NCBI GenBank assembly: GCA_022747635.1
Contig: JAKTNV010000011.1
Coordinates: 16,591,975-16,655,974 of the forward strand
DNA from: Hetaerina americana
Lineage: Eukaryota > Arthropoda > Insecta > Odonata > Calopterygidae
Direction of reading: 5' to 3'
DNA: 64,000 bases
Shown one piece after another: positions 34,150-45,204 of the stretch. A program made the translations under genes and the position numbers. Position 1 is the first letter of the stretch, and the number at the start of each line of letters is the position of its first letter. The notes under the pieces are model-generated. The model saw only the letters and a program-made list of their open reading frames with translations. It was not told where the DNA came from and ran no database searches.

Positions 34150-36540
34150 CGCCTGAATAGGTTGGAGTTTCCCAGTTGATCTCCATGTGAATTTAAACTT
34201 GCTTCTAGATACGCGTAGTACAAGGATATAAGAAATATGGAATTAATAGACAATCTATGTGGTGAGGATAAAAGGCAAGCAAGTTTAGGCATAGAAAGAG
34301 TAAATCACGGGGATGATAATAGATTAGGTCCAGATATACGTAATAGAAAAGGAAATACCAGAATTGAATTTAGATAAGGCTTTGGGGATAGACAACATCC
34401 CTGAAGAATTAATTAAGGGATTAAATAAACGTTGAAGCGTAGCATTTATTAGGTCGGAATTTGGCGGAAATATTTGGTCAAATGAGTGTTAGTTCCTATC
34501 GAAAAAAAAAGTTAGGCAGTCATATGTGAAGACGGCAGGACAATAAATCAGATTTCACACGCAAATGAAATGATTTTCAGTATAATTAATAAGAAGATGG
34601 AGAAAATTATTACTTAGGAACGATTGGTTTTGGTGCAGGACAGGAGAGGGACACGTAATGCCATAGCAGTAATGAGGTCCAGGGGCGTATTTACCAGTAC
34701 GCCAACTACGCCATGGCGTAGGGCGGCAGCTCCCAGGGGGCGGCACAAGTCCCGGAATTTTTATTTCATCAGTTTTTCATTTTTTCTTAATGCGAACATA
34801 TTTGTTCAAAATCCCGCGCGTTTTCTTTTTTAGAAAAAAGGTTCCACCATAGGCCGCCAGGAGCGCGAATCCTGTGTTTACATTAATAATTGTCTTGCGA
34901 ATAATAACGCTATTCCTTTTTTCGCTAGTTCCTGTTGTTAGGCGCGAGGACCTTGTGGACACATTGAATTTCGTTCGCATTACATTGGATACATTCTTTT
35001 TATAAACGTGAAAATGCAGAAAATTAATTCCGTAAGGGGGCGGCAGACATTGACTATAGCGTAGGGCTGGTTAATACGCCCCTGATGAGTTCCGTAATAG
35101 AGAAGGAACATAAAATACAATGAGGATGCATTTCAATGTTTTTAGATTTTAAAAAGGTGTACGAGAGGGTAAATTGGGGATAGCTTCTGTATTGCAGAGA
35201 ATATAAGTAGATTGGAGGGATAGGAGGCTTATCCGAAACCTGTATACTTATGACTCAGACTACTCAGATGCGTGTGGCGGGTAGAGAGTCTGGATGGGCA
35301 ATGTTAAGAAGAGGGGTAATACAGGGGTGTCCATTTCCACACGTACTTTCCAATGTATACGTGGAGTAAATGGTAATACTGTACATCTATGGGGAAAACT
35401 GTATATAGGGATGGAAGTCGATGCGGAGCACAAAATCAATTAGGTTTGTGATTGATCGAGCTTAGGTTATTCAGAAGGCGAAGGGGTTGCAAGCAATGCC
35501 AAGAATTAGAAAATTAGTGTATTAGGTATGGGATGAGAAATAATGTAAACGAAACAAAGATTAAGAGGTTTCAAGAAAGAAAAAGGCTAAGGTAGACGTC
35601 AAAATAAGAAGGCATAAACTGTAGAATGTGGAGAAGTTTGCCTATCTTGGGACATAAGAAGAAGAGGAGGAATTTCATTAGGATAAGTAGCATTCACAAA
35701 GATGAGGGAATTGACAGGATCGTTGAGAAAGAATGGCAAGAAAAGATGATAAGCGTAGGTGGGAGTGTGGGCAAGGATGGTAATGGTGAAATGGACGTTT
35801 AGGGAACAGACGAAGAGGTGCGGTGTACTAGCCGTGGTTGTTAAGGAGAAAGTTTATTGGAGAAATCCAATGGTAGAAGGAAAGATGGATGCAGGGGATT
35901 TTGATAAGCGATGGGATGACTCAAAATGATAAGTATATGTAGATTTGGAGACTTTTGAAACGTAGTTGTGGAGAATAGTTGAAAATGCGTGGTGGATTGT
36001 AAGGAAAACTAACGAGGAAGTTCAGTTTTCCATCTCATTTACACTTAGTCTTATGACAGACACACTGGAATTAAATACGGGCGTGCGCAATGGCAGGACT
36101 GTGGTCGCAAAATTACCGATATTTCCCATCGAAAATTTTTCCACATTATTTCACTTTTTACCAGGAGAGTTTTTGACATGGACGTTGAGTAAGAAGTTAA
36201 GAGAAAATTAGTGAGAATTTTAAAGCAAGATGATTGGTGTAGATTGGAGGCTTTTGAATTGTGGGAGTGGAGGAGGATGGAAAAGGAGAAATAGACAGAA
36301 GGGGAAACAAACGAGTAAGCGCGTGGTGTAGGAGGAGAGGGTATTTTGGATGGAATCCAAAGGAGGCAGGAAAGATGGATGAGAGCATTGTGATTGGGAA
36401 TGGAATGTATAGGATAGGCGTGTTGGACGGAATGAAGTGGGACAAAAATTTTGTGGGATTGCAGGACAATTTATTTTACTTTGGGTTGTCCGATTATTTT
36501 TTAAGGCGGGGCTTGGAATTGTAGCGGTGTTTAGTCTGTA
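34150..36540 (+). mobile_element. RTE-like LINE relic(s) with RT domain, interrupted by a hAT-like MITE
   Basis: Conceptual translation gives DKALGIDNIPEELIKG at about 34375 (RT start), RGTRNAIAVM up to the MITE at 34680, then continues after it with FRF*KGVREGKL (consensus FIDLEKAYDRVNW), KKRGNTGVSIS (RQGCxLSPxLF) and a fragment of the C-terminal region at 35690-35930. A second 3' copy starts about 36220 (CRLEAFELWEWRRMEKE, then WMRALDWEWN-like blocks) and ends near 36540. Many stops. This is the longest LINE segment in the window. Confidence 0.75.
34680..35084. mobile_element. Non-autonomous hAT-like MITE nested in the LINE
   Basis: The ends are CAGGGGCGTATTTACCAG and, inverted, CAGGGGCGTATTAACCAG, 17 of 18 identical. 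They are flanked by ATGAGGTC (34672-34679) and ATGAGTTC (35085-35092), an 8-bp target duplication with one mismatch, as expected for hAT. GGGCGGCA repeats lie near both termini, typical subterminal motifs. At 405 bp it has no transposase. Removing it rejoins the LINE RT motif RGTRNAIAVM with its next block, which confirms the boundaries. Confidence 0.88.
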
Positions 36541-36589
36541 TCTAATCAAAATGAACATCGAAAGGATTCTGCAAAACAATAGATTATAA

Positions 36590-36899
36590 TTTTCCACTGA
36601 TAAACACCCTTCACTAGCCTTTTCCCAGGTTGCTGTCGATAAATAACGTAAGACTTTTGGGGAAAGAGAGTTCGCACCGTTTTCTTACATTTGTTGAAGG
36701 GCGGAGCCAAGAGGAATCTTCGACAAGGGCTATTAACCTATTCTTTAATCCATTGTTCATGAAAGAGAATTTTCATGGTCTTTGATCGCCGAGGAAAACA
36801 TTGTGCAAATGCACACAAATGAAACTTTCACCTCAGAATTATTGAAGCATTTATCAATTTGTTGTAAGGAGTTCGCAATATTATTTCAGGCCACTGTAT
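36590..36899. other. Short unassigned interval
   Basis: No coding or repeat signal that I can support. Confidence 0.3.
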
Positions 36900-37297
36900 T
36901 ATTATTATTAGGTAAACTACCGGTTAAGGTAGGTTTTTGGATGGACGTAATTACTAATTAAATAATTTGTGGCCCCTAGCAAAATCCATCATCCTACTCT
37001 ACATCAGGTCCCTCTTCAGCTCTGAGTACTTTCTTCCTCCCTTCATCCCGTCCAACATCCCTATCCTGTTCCTTCCCTTTCCTCGTTTGCCTAACATTCT
37101 CCCCTCAATTACAGTCTTCAACATCCCGCTGCCGGTCAATACCCCCTTCATCCACTTTTCCTGCCTCCATATGATTTCTCCCAACAAACCCCTCTCTCCG
37201 CCCACCATACCAAGTACTTCCTCATTTGTTTTCTTCTCTGTCCATTTCACCTTCTCCATTCTTCTCCAGACCCACATTTCAAAAGCCTCCAGTCTAC
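36900..37297 (-). mobile_element. RTE-like LINE 3' fragment, reverse orientation
   Basis: The plus strand opens with the family tail (TATTATTATTAGG, AAACTACCGGTTAAGGTAGG). The minus-strand frame 37355-36999 reads EAFEMWVWRRMEKVKWTEKK, TNEEVLGMVGGERGLLGEII, KTVIEGRMLGKRGKG and IGMLDGMKGGRKYSELKRDL. It is the best preserved copy of this ORF2 end, open over 118 codons. Confidence 0.85.
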
Positions 37298-37347
37298 GGC
37301 TAGAGGCTTTTGAAATGTGGGTCTGGAGAAGAATGGAGAAGGTGAAA
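37245..37347. repeat. Perfect 45-bp inverted duplication at a LINE 5' end
   Basis: 37245-37289 and 37303-37347 are exact reverse complements with a 13-base spacer. Both arms encode the LINE segment EAFEMWVWRRMEKV. The minus copy continues as the long 3' fragment; the plus copy stops at 37347. This records an inverted duplication at the 5' truncation point. Confidence 0.92.
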
Positions 37348-37349
37348 AA

Positions 37350-38260
37350 TGTCACATAAATGTGATGATTTTTTTATGATGTCTTTGTAATTTTTTCGGT
37401 TAAAATGTATGATTGAAGCGGTCAGTAAATATTCATTGTAAAAATCCTTCTTCGAATCGAAACGCGCTTTTTTATTCTTTGATAGAGGTGACTCTTTAAT
37501 GTATTAATGATAGTATTAATAATTACGTATGTTTGGAGATGATCATATCTTACTAATTGATAGAAAATGGGTGCGGGAGTGTTAAAAAAGCCGAAAATAG
37601 TCATGCAAAATTTAAGAAAGGTCCCTTTCTTCACTCAGCATCTTCTGATAATAATTAAATCTTTCAATTCTTGTCGCAAAACAAAAACTTTTAATTCTTG
37701 TCGCTATGGGTGATGTGAATTTCAAACATCATGATTGGCATGGTAATGGCGCCTCGTCAGTACTCATTTGAGTACCACATTCCCTCATAATCATGAAGCA
37801 CCCGATTCGAATCCTCACAAGGTGAAGGTATTGGCATATCGGTAGTTTCAGAATCCATGTTGATCCATTGGTGTCTTCCTCAGTAAATAGAGAACGCCAA
37901 TTTCATTTTCATATCAACGGTTGGTGTATCCCGATGCACCGATGAATACCGATACAGTGGGTGCAGCGAGGTGTGATTGTTCATTTCTTTCACGCCCAGT
38001 GCATTATGACGTTGCACCAAGCGGCGCAGGATGTGGTTTTTTTATCCCAGGTAATTTGGTTTTTTCGCGAGACAAGTGAAAGTTACATTTTTTTACTTCT
38101 TACCGGAAAGCGAGTGATGTTCCTTTTTCATAAAGCCGAGAATTATAACCGCAAAAGGTGTACGGTAAATACGGTGAGTTAAATTACTTCAGTGAATTCC
38201 AAAAGAATTGTCTTCATTGTGAAGATAACCAGATGGAAATGAACTAGAAGGAGGAGACTG
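37350..38260. other. Unassigned interval
   Basis: No family similarity in the frames at 37422-37634 or 37961-38182. No repeats recognised. Confidence 0.4.
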
Positions 38261-38264
38261 CTTA

Positions 38265-38650
38265 AAAGTTTGGAGTTACGTGTATTTTTTTAGACTAAAT
38301 TATGAAATGCATTATGGATGTGAGACGTGGTCTTGTAGACAAGAGGATGAGCGTAGATTGGAGGCTTTTGAGATGTGGATGTGGGAAAGAATGGATATAA
38401 TGAGTTAGACGGAGAGAGAAAGACACGTAAAGAGAAGCGCAAGATGAGCAAAGGGAGGAAGTTGGTTAGGGAAATCTGAAAAAGGCGAATGGATGGATGA
38501 ATTAGATGGAGGCAATGTGGAAAAGTACTGGTATCTGGAAGATGGTGATACTAAGGGAACGGGTCTCGTAGAATGGAAAACTTTGGGTATGAGGAAGGAA
38601 GAGGCGGGATTTGTAGACAGCATAAGGGTAGGCTGAAGTTACGATGGCAT
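38265..38650 (+). mobile_element. RTE-like LINE 3' fragment
   Basis: Translation gives LNYEMHYGCETWS, then DERRLEAFEMWMWERMD, then broken blocks of the ORF2 end (AGATGGTGATACTAAGGGAA; GTATGAGGAAGGAAGAGG). Old copy with many indels. Confidence 0.7.
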
Positions 38651-39304
38651 GAAGAAGGAAGTAATTTAGGAAGAACAGAAGAAAGTTCTCGTCATATGTA
38701 GAAGTTAATTTGTCATTATAGATTGTCCAAAATATACCTTTCATTGGTGGAATAACTTGAATGAATGAGTATTTTTTGACGTGGTTGGGTTGGTTAAACA
38801 AACAGCGATTTTAATGCTGTACCAGTGTTCGAAACCAAACTTCGGTCCCACTGTATCGACGTAATTATGACTGCTGAAGTCGTTGAGACCGTCTGCTAAT
38901 AATTTTCACGAAGTTATACCAAATTTTTACATAGTATTTCAGAGAAAAACATTCAAGTAATGTGAGTCATTGCTAAGTGCTTCAACGACTGTGACAGACC
39001 TGCCATGTTTGCAAAGATATTTATTAAATTAAAATTAACATTTTATTTATTTATTAGCACATTGTTACCGTAGATATTGAGGTTAAGAGGGATGGATCTT
39101 TATTTAATTCGATTCAATATATGTATCTTGTGTGCGAAAATAACGGGATGTTGAATTGAATTTATAATTACGAGTATATATTTGAGGAGTGGAACGTATT
39201 AATTACTTATTCAAGGAGTGGACTTAAAACATTTAATTACTCGCTGACAACTGACATCCACGAGGGAGAGGTGTATTCAAGTATAGACCTTTTTTTACAC
39301 ATTC

Positions 39305-40015
39305 ACAAAAAGATAGATAATGAAGTTTTTGATAGGGAGGAAGGCTATGATAAAAATTAAAATTGGAAGGAAAAAACAAGAGCAGGTGAGCCTGCTTATC
39401 TATCTTGGTGGTATTTTGGACCAAAATGGTCAAATTAGTTGGGGCAGAAGAAGAATAGCTGCATCGGACAAAGAGGCTTTCACAAGGAGGAGGGAATTGA
39501 TTACAGGAATGTTGAGTAACGATGTCAAGAAAAGGCTCGTCAAAACTTCGATATGGAGTGTAGTAATGTGCGGCGCGGTAACATGGGCATTGGAGCGGGA
39601 TGATAGGCGTAGATTGGAGAATTTTGATATGCTAGTTTGGAGAAGCTTAGAAAAGGTGAAACGGACAGATTGGTAAACAAACGAGGAAGTGCTAGGCCTG
39701 GGTGGGGAGGATAACGGAATTTTGGTTGATTTCCAAAAGAGGCTGGAAAGGTGGATGCAGAGCATATTGATTAGTAATTGGATGTTGAAGGTTAAGACAT
39801 AGAGGGGAGAACGTTGTGCAAGGGAGGAAGGAAGCGTGCAGAGTTGAAGACGGTCTTATTACGTACATTCTCATATAGTGTCATATTTCAGGTTGGGTTT
39901 TGTCAGGAGAGGTAAGTAAATGTATCGTTCCGCTGTGTAGGCTGTGTCCATCCAAAACATACGCGTGTCTTAACCGGTAGAATACCAATAATCATAATAA
40001 TTATTATTACTCATT
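39305..40015 (+). mobile_element. RTE-like LINE 3' fragment, well preserved
   Basis: The 118-codon frame 39320-39676 reads LIYLGGILDQNGQ, SDKEAFTRRRELITGMLSND, KRLVKTSIWSVVMCGAVTW and RRRLENFDMLVWRSLEKV; TNEEVL and the basic C-terminal blocks follow. The tail is CATCCAAAACATACG ... AACCGGTAGAATACC ... AATAATTATTATTAC. The short simple-repeat end fits RTE-type retroposition. Confidence 0.85.
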
Positions 40016-40619
40016 CTACAAGTATATTCGCGGGTAGGTTTTAGTGTGTGGCGGGCTGTAGTTAGAGCACCACTGTCTATAAGAACTGATTACTCCTTCC
40101 CATGTTCATCTAAAATACACCTATATGGAATACCAATCGTTCACCATCCTTCTAACTCTCCAAACATGGCTCCTTGCAACTTCTAGTTGTTTACGAAATT
40201 TAAGTCGCCATTGATAGGATACCGCTTAGAGAGTAGGGAAGAGGATGCAAAAGGCGATGGTGGAGATGAACCCCATTCCAAAAGAAGCCTCTCAAAAGTG
40301 TTGCGGAAGGGTCAGTGCGCTAAGTGTATGAAGGCGCAAGGGGCTGGGTAATCATACATGTAATATATTTTTCATGGCCAAAGGTCGGATACTATTCAGA
40401 ATATCCTCATACTTCCGAAATAAATTAAGCGTCCCACCGGCTCCAAATTCATTTTCTCATGTTCCACATTTCAATCGTGAGAGTCTCTGTATTCGTTTGC
40501 TCACTCACTTGCATTTTTAATTTTTTCGCTGCTCATTGAATTTTCTTGCGCTCGATGAGGTGATATTCCTTCATTATCATTTCATTGGCTTTTGTAAATT
40601 TCCGTCACTTTCTCACTCC

Positions 40620-41340
40620 TTCATTATTCACCGCAGTGAGAGCCATATTTCGCTACATCTGCGCAACAGCTTCGTAGTTTGAGCGTGCTTCCATATTTTC
40701 TTTTTACGGTGTGAGGGAATGAATTGCTCTCCGTAATCAACGCCAATCGGTTCGGAATCGTTTCCTCCGTCTGATTTGAGTTCTCCCGGCGATGTCAGGT
40801 GGCCGTCCGAGTGTGGCGTATTCTGGGCACCGGGTTGAGGTTGTTGACAGCACCCGACCGTCCACTGAAGCCTCTCTCTCTCTCTTCGCCGCTTTTTTTC
40901 CACCACCGTTCGACTTTTTAGCTCGCAGTGGGACAGCCAGCCACCACCGTGTTCCGAGTTTTCCCTTTCATCGTCAACTCTTTAAAATCGAGTTTTTACA
41001 ACACTCGGCTTTTTCCTCCCCCCCCCTCCACGGGTACGATTCACCTTCGTTCCGTTGCGATCGAATCCCGAGGGCGTCACAAGCCAACAGTTTCAATCTC
41101 TCGCCTGCAAGGGAACGTCGAACTCTCGCCGCTTCGGATATCGGTTTCAACTCACGACTGCATCCGTTTGGGGAAGACCGTACTCACCATCGTCTTCTTT
41201 TCTTTACCTCGCTCGTTCTAAAATGTGTATTGAATACACCGTGGTTTTTGATGCAGTCATACTTTCATTGTGGTGTGGCTGGATTGGCACACTTTAATAG
41301 CTTTACTTCTACATGTTCTCCTCTCACGTGAGAAATGCTT
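40620..41340. promoter_or_regulatory. GC-rich island, candidate promoter / first exon
   Basis: CpG content and GC are clearly higher here than around it. The plus strand holds a CT-rich leader (CTCTCTCTCTCTTCGCCGC) and many CG dinucleotides. A 179-codon frame (40792-41331) exists but shows no domain and reads like translated leader sequence. It could be the 5' end of a gene reading right, or an upstream exon of the cuticular gene reading left. Confidence 0.3.
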
Positions 41341-41666
41341 TTTCCTTCGCTCCCCTCCCGAGGTCAATGCGCTTTGGATATGCAAGTGTTGGAAAACTTT
41401 GATGCAAGCGTGAATGGCTGTGATAGATGATCATCCTAGACTGTCATACGAATATCCTGAACTGCTTTTCCTTCTCTCCCTTCGATATGTCAATACCGTT
41501 TGGATATTTAGATATACTTTGGGAAATATTTCTGTAGTAATAGTTATTATAGAAGGCGATCGGCTGCTGAGAACACTTGCACAATTTGGAATAGGAGTGT
41601 AATTTGGTGGACGAAGGATTTTCAGAATGATTGTGTAGTTACACTGGGAGAATTTGAGCTTACTGA

Positions 41667-41818
41667 AATTTGATTCAGCCGTAATTGACGGTGTCCGGCG
41701 TAATTTTATGAAAGCGATTCATATTGGCAATGAAAAATAGTAACTTTGTGATTCCACTCAAAAACATAATTCTGTGGAATCGCAAAGTTACTATTTTTCA
41801 TTTCCAATTTGATTCAGC
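41667..41818. repeat. Foldback insert flanked by 13-bp direct repeats
   Basis: AATTTGATTCAGC occurs at 41667-41679 and 41806-41818. Between them, arms 41723-41757 and 41774-41808 are inverted repeats matching 33 of 35 bases. It resembles a small foldback transposon with a target duplication, although the right arm overlaps the right direct repeat by three bases. Confidence 0.7.
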
Positions 41819-41819
41819 T

Positions 41820-42680
41820 AAGTTCTTAATGGAGGCCTCCTTGCAAAACGGTATGTAGTCTTCTTAATACCTCTTAAAACTAAAATCGGGTACCCAATTT
41901 TATAAAAATGAGGCATTTTAATAGTTATTAGCTGAGGTGTCCGACAGCTTAGGTTATTTGCGCCATAAGGTATAGGTTGGTAATTTGGTAGGGGTAGGGT
42001 GTTCAAGGGATAGGGAGAATTAATGGAGTGAAGCCCGGCGTCGGCATTGGGTCAAATTTCATACGAGACTCGTGCTTAAAAAGAGGTATTGCAAGACTCT
42101 CTCTATCCTTTAAATAAATTCTATCAGCATTACTTGTAATACTAATACCCAATTTTGGTTAAATACCCGCAAATTTTATTTGAATTATATTTTGTCCAGT
42201 TATAGTTTTTTTTAACAATTCGTTATATTAAGTTTGTCAGCATAAAACTCCTCTGAGTCTTGAAAAAATTGAAATGGCCAAGTTCAAATGGGTTCACCCG
42301 TGTTGAACGCATATCCGTAAATGCAGCAAATTTTTCCTCCAAACGGATTTACTGGCCACCAAGGTTGTGATTACTACCAAGAGCGAGATTAATAGTGGTA
42401 TTCGTTAGCCATTTACCATAATTTTGGAGGATGGTACAGTGTAGAGAATAAATATAATTTGCAGTGGAATGCATATGCCAAAGGTGGAGACTTGAGTATT
42501 GATTTTTCAATGCCTTAATAAATTATTAAAATATCATAGAACCCAGTTACTTAAACTTAAGTATTCTTCGCGTAATATAAACGGTCAAAATCGAGTAGCT
42601 GAAATCTTTTCAAGAATCGGTCGTTCAACGATCAATCTTTTGATGAATATTTTACCCTTTTTTCTATCAATGTTTTTATT
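41820..42680. other. Unassigned interval
   Basis: No gene seen. The frames at 41818-42006 and 42499-42762 show no known motif. Confidence 0.35.
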
Positions 42681-42684
42681 ATTA

Positions 42685-42715
<31 letters not shown>
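42685..42715. repeat. Short (TA)n array
   Basis: About 13 TA units, with one TG interruption. Confidence 0.9.
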
Positions 42716-42891
42716 GGAAGGCACTGTGTTTCTCGCTGCCTCGAAAGACTCTTTCTATGTAATTTTATCTTTTTTTCTATTTGGTTGACCACGTACGGAA
42801 TCAGTCCGGAATGTTTTCAGCGAATGCAAAAATCCTGTAAAATATTCGCCTCACAATGACGTACAATACTTAGTAAATATCCTTGGTAATT

Positions 42892-42897
42892 ATAATA

Positions 42898-42952
<55 letters not shown>

Positions 42953-42994
42953 TTTATATATATATAATATATATATTTATATATATTTTATATA
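42892..42994. repeat. (TA)n array, left flank of the intact mariner
   Basis: An imperfect TA array with TTA and TTTTA interruptions; the last TA is the mariner target site. Confidence 0.95.
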
Positions 42995-44325
42995 CTACCT
43001 TGATCAAAAATTTCCCGGAATTTATTCAGAAAATTAAAAATACCAGTTTATTCATCTAAATCTATATTGTCCCCTTCAAAGTAATCCCCATCGACTGCAA
43101 CACACTTATGCCAGCGCTTGATCCAATCCTCGAAACATTTTTTATATTCGGTTTTCGGTATGTCCATCAGTGCTTCCTGCGATTTTTCCATTACTTCCTC
43201 TCGGCTGCTAAAACGCGTTCCCCGTAATGGTTTTTTAACTCGATTGAACAGAAAGAAGTCACAGGGAGCCAAATCAGGTGAATTCGGTGGCTGTTGGATG
43301 GTATTTGTTGCATTTTTCGTCAAAAAATTACGAATAATGATAGCACTGTGCGACGGTGCGTTATCATGGTGCAAAATCCACGAGTTTTCTGCCCACATTT
43401 CTGGTCTCTTTCGGCGAATTGCTTCACGCAAACGTCTCATAACGCCCAAATAATACTCTTTGTTTACTGTCTGGCCTTCTGGCAAAAATTCATGATGCAC
43501 TACACCGTTGTAATCCATGAAAACCGTCAGCATTGCCTTCTTTTTTGACTGAAAACGACGTGGTTTTTTTGGTCTCGGCTCATTTGGTGAACGCCATTCA
43601 CTTGCCTGATGTCTGGATTGCGTGTCGTACTCATAAACCCACGTCTCGTCTCCAGTAATGATCCTTTTGATGAATGTGGGATCGGATTCAGCCTCGCAAA
43701 TCATGTCTTTTGCGACGTCAACACGGTCTCTTTTTTGCATGAAATTGAGGTCTTTTGGCACCAACTTTGCTGCTACACGACGGAAACCCAAATCATTAAC
43801 CACAATGTCTTGGGCGGATCCATAGGCAATGTTCAAGTCCTCCGCTATTTCTCTGATGGTTAATTTGCGGTTATTGACCAACATTTCTTTTACTTTATCA
43901 TTTTTTTCACCGACTTTCGATGTCGATGGTCTGCCACTGCGTTCATCATCTTCGATTGACTCACGACCACTTCTGAACCGCTCGTGCCACTGGTAAACGA
44001 CCGATTTTTTTAGAGAATCGTTGCCGAAACACTTTTCCAACATTTCCAACGTCCGTGCGCCACTAAATCCGTTTTTTACGCAAAATTTAATACAAGTTCG
44101 TTGTTGCAAATTTAAATCCATTTCTGCAATTGTAAAAAATCGCCAACACACACAGAGATAGATGTACTCTTGGCTACGTAACTTTTGCAAATGTCAAGTT
44201 ATGACACTAAGATTTAAAGGGAATATCAACAACAGATGTACCAATTTAACAAAAAAAACAGAACTCAAATCGGAACGATGGGAGCGCCACACGGTGGTTA
44301 TTCCGGGAACTTTTTGATCAAGGTA

Positions 44326-44326
<1 letters not shown>
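42995..44326 (-). mobile_element. Full-length mariner element (lineage 2) inserted in a (TA)n array
   Basis: The element is 1332 bp. The left end reads CTACCTTGATCAAAAATTTC and the right end, inverted, CTACCTTGATCAAAAAGTTC; the inner 8-10 bases also match. TA flanks both sides. One uninterrupted transposase frame runs on the minus strand. The (TA)n arrays on either side were presumably one array before insertion. By length, TIRs and open frame it could be an active or recently active copy. Confidence 0.95.
43048..44121 (-). CDS. Mariner transposase, intact
   Basis: A DDE/D enzyme that cuts and rejoins DNA at TA. I start at the internal ATG (44121; MDLNLQQRTCIKFCVKNGF), giving 357 residues as usual for the family (about 345-355); the frame is open upstream to 44190 but that leader is not mariner-like. 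N-terminal helix-turn-helix region: QWHERFRSGRESIEDDERSG and RPS, about residues 43-68. The linker LVPKDL replaces the common WVPHEL. Catalytic aspartates are in TGDETW, HHDNAPSH and APCDFFLF; the last two are separated by 34 residues (D34D). The C-terminus reads RWHKCVAVDGDYFEGD. No stop or frameshift is visible and all three aspartates are present, so the protein may be functional. Confidence 0.95.
   Translation of the reverse strand: MDLNLQQRTCIKFCVKNGFSGARTLEMLEKCFGNDSLKKSVVYQWHERFRSGRESIEDDERSGRPSTSKVGEKNDKVKEMLVNNRKLTIREIAEDLNIAYGSAQDIVVNDLGFRRVAAKLVPKDLNFMQKRDRVDVAKDMICEAESDPTFIKRIITGDETWVYEYDTQSRHQASEWRSPNEPRPKKPRRFQSKKKAMLTVFMDYNGVVHHEFLPEGQTVNKEYYLGVMRRLREAIRRKRPEMWAENSWILHHDNAPSHSAIIIRNFLTKNATNTIQQPPNSPDLAPCDFFLFNRVKKPLRGTRFSSREEVMEKSQEALMDIPKTEYKKCFEDWIKRWHKCVAVDGDYFEGDNIDLDE

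Positions 44327-44398
<72 letters not shown>
44327..44398. repeat. (TA)n array, right flank of the intact mariner
   Basis: 36 TA units, followed by CATGTG/ACACAC variants. Confidence 0.97.
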
Positions 44399-44401
<3 letters not shown>

Positions 44402-44799
44402 GTGTATGTATACACACACACATATATATGTGTGTGTTTGTGCGTGTTAAAACTGATAAGGAAGATGAGAGTAAGGTGGGGAAGACAATATATGTACATA
44501 CTAGTATGGGGGTCCTATTCCATGGAAATAGCCCCCTTACTTCGATGCGATTTCTCATGGCCTGGGATTACGTCACTGACTTTGATTTCCGCCCAGCCTG
44601 GGATTTATGCGCACTGATAACGAGAGGCTTTGTTAAGAGATAGCGAATGCAGGAACTGCTGTGTCTCCTTCTATACAAAAACATTCTCAGAAATATATGC
44701 CATATGTCCATAATCACTCTCAGGCGGCTGTTCATTATATTGCCACTTATTTCGTTATTTATTAACTAATTAATAGGAGAATTGTTAATTCACTTAGAA

Positions 44800-45200
44800 T
44801 GTAATAATTGACGTAAAGAGAAAGAGAATTGGAGAGAAAAAAATAGCGAGAAAGTTCTGGGCATGGTTGGGGAAGAGAGGAGGTTTTCGGGCGCAATTAG
44901 GAGGCAGGACTAGTGGGTGCGGGAGACACTGAGAGTTAATGGGGATGTTGGAGACAGTGGTAAAGAGGGGAGAATTCTGGGATAGCGAGGTGGGGGGAGG
45001 AAAGAGAATATGCATGTTAGATGGAATTAAGGGAGGTAGAAATTATACAGAGGTAAAGAATGAGTTATTATGATATGTAAAATGGGATTTTAGGCAATTT
45101 TCTGTCATATTAGCCGTGGTTTAGGATTGAGCACAGCGGTATATAGTGCCAGAGTCCATCGAAAACCTGTTCTAAATCGTAAACTACCGATAATAATAAT
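44800..45200 (+). mobile_element. RTE-like LINE 3' fragment
   Basis: GAGAAAGTTCTGGGCATGG, GAGAGGAGG, TTAATGGGGATGTTGGAGAC, TGTTAGATGGAATTAAGGG and the tail CATCGAAAACCTGTTC ... ACTACCGATAATAATAA follow the family order. Strongly mutated. Confidence 0.7.
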
Positions 45201-45204
45201 TAAA

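Noticed and set aside
40792..41331. 179-codon open frame in a GC-rich island
   Set aside because: No domain, skewed composition and overlapping frames in the same island of similar length; more likely untranslated leader or promoter sequence.
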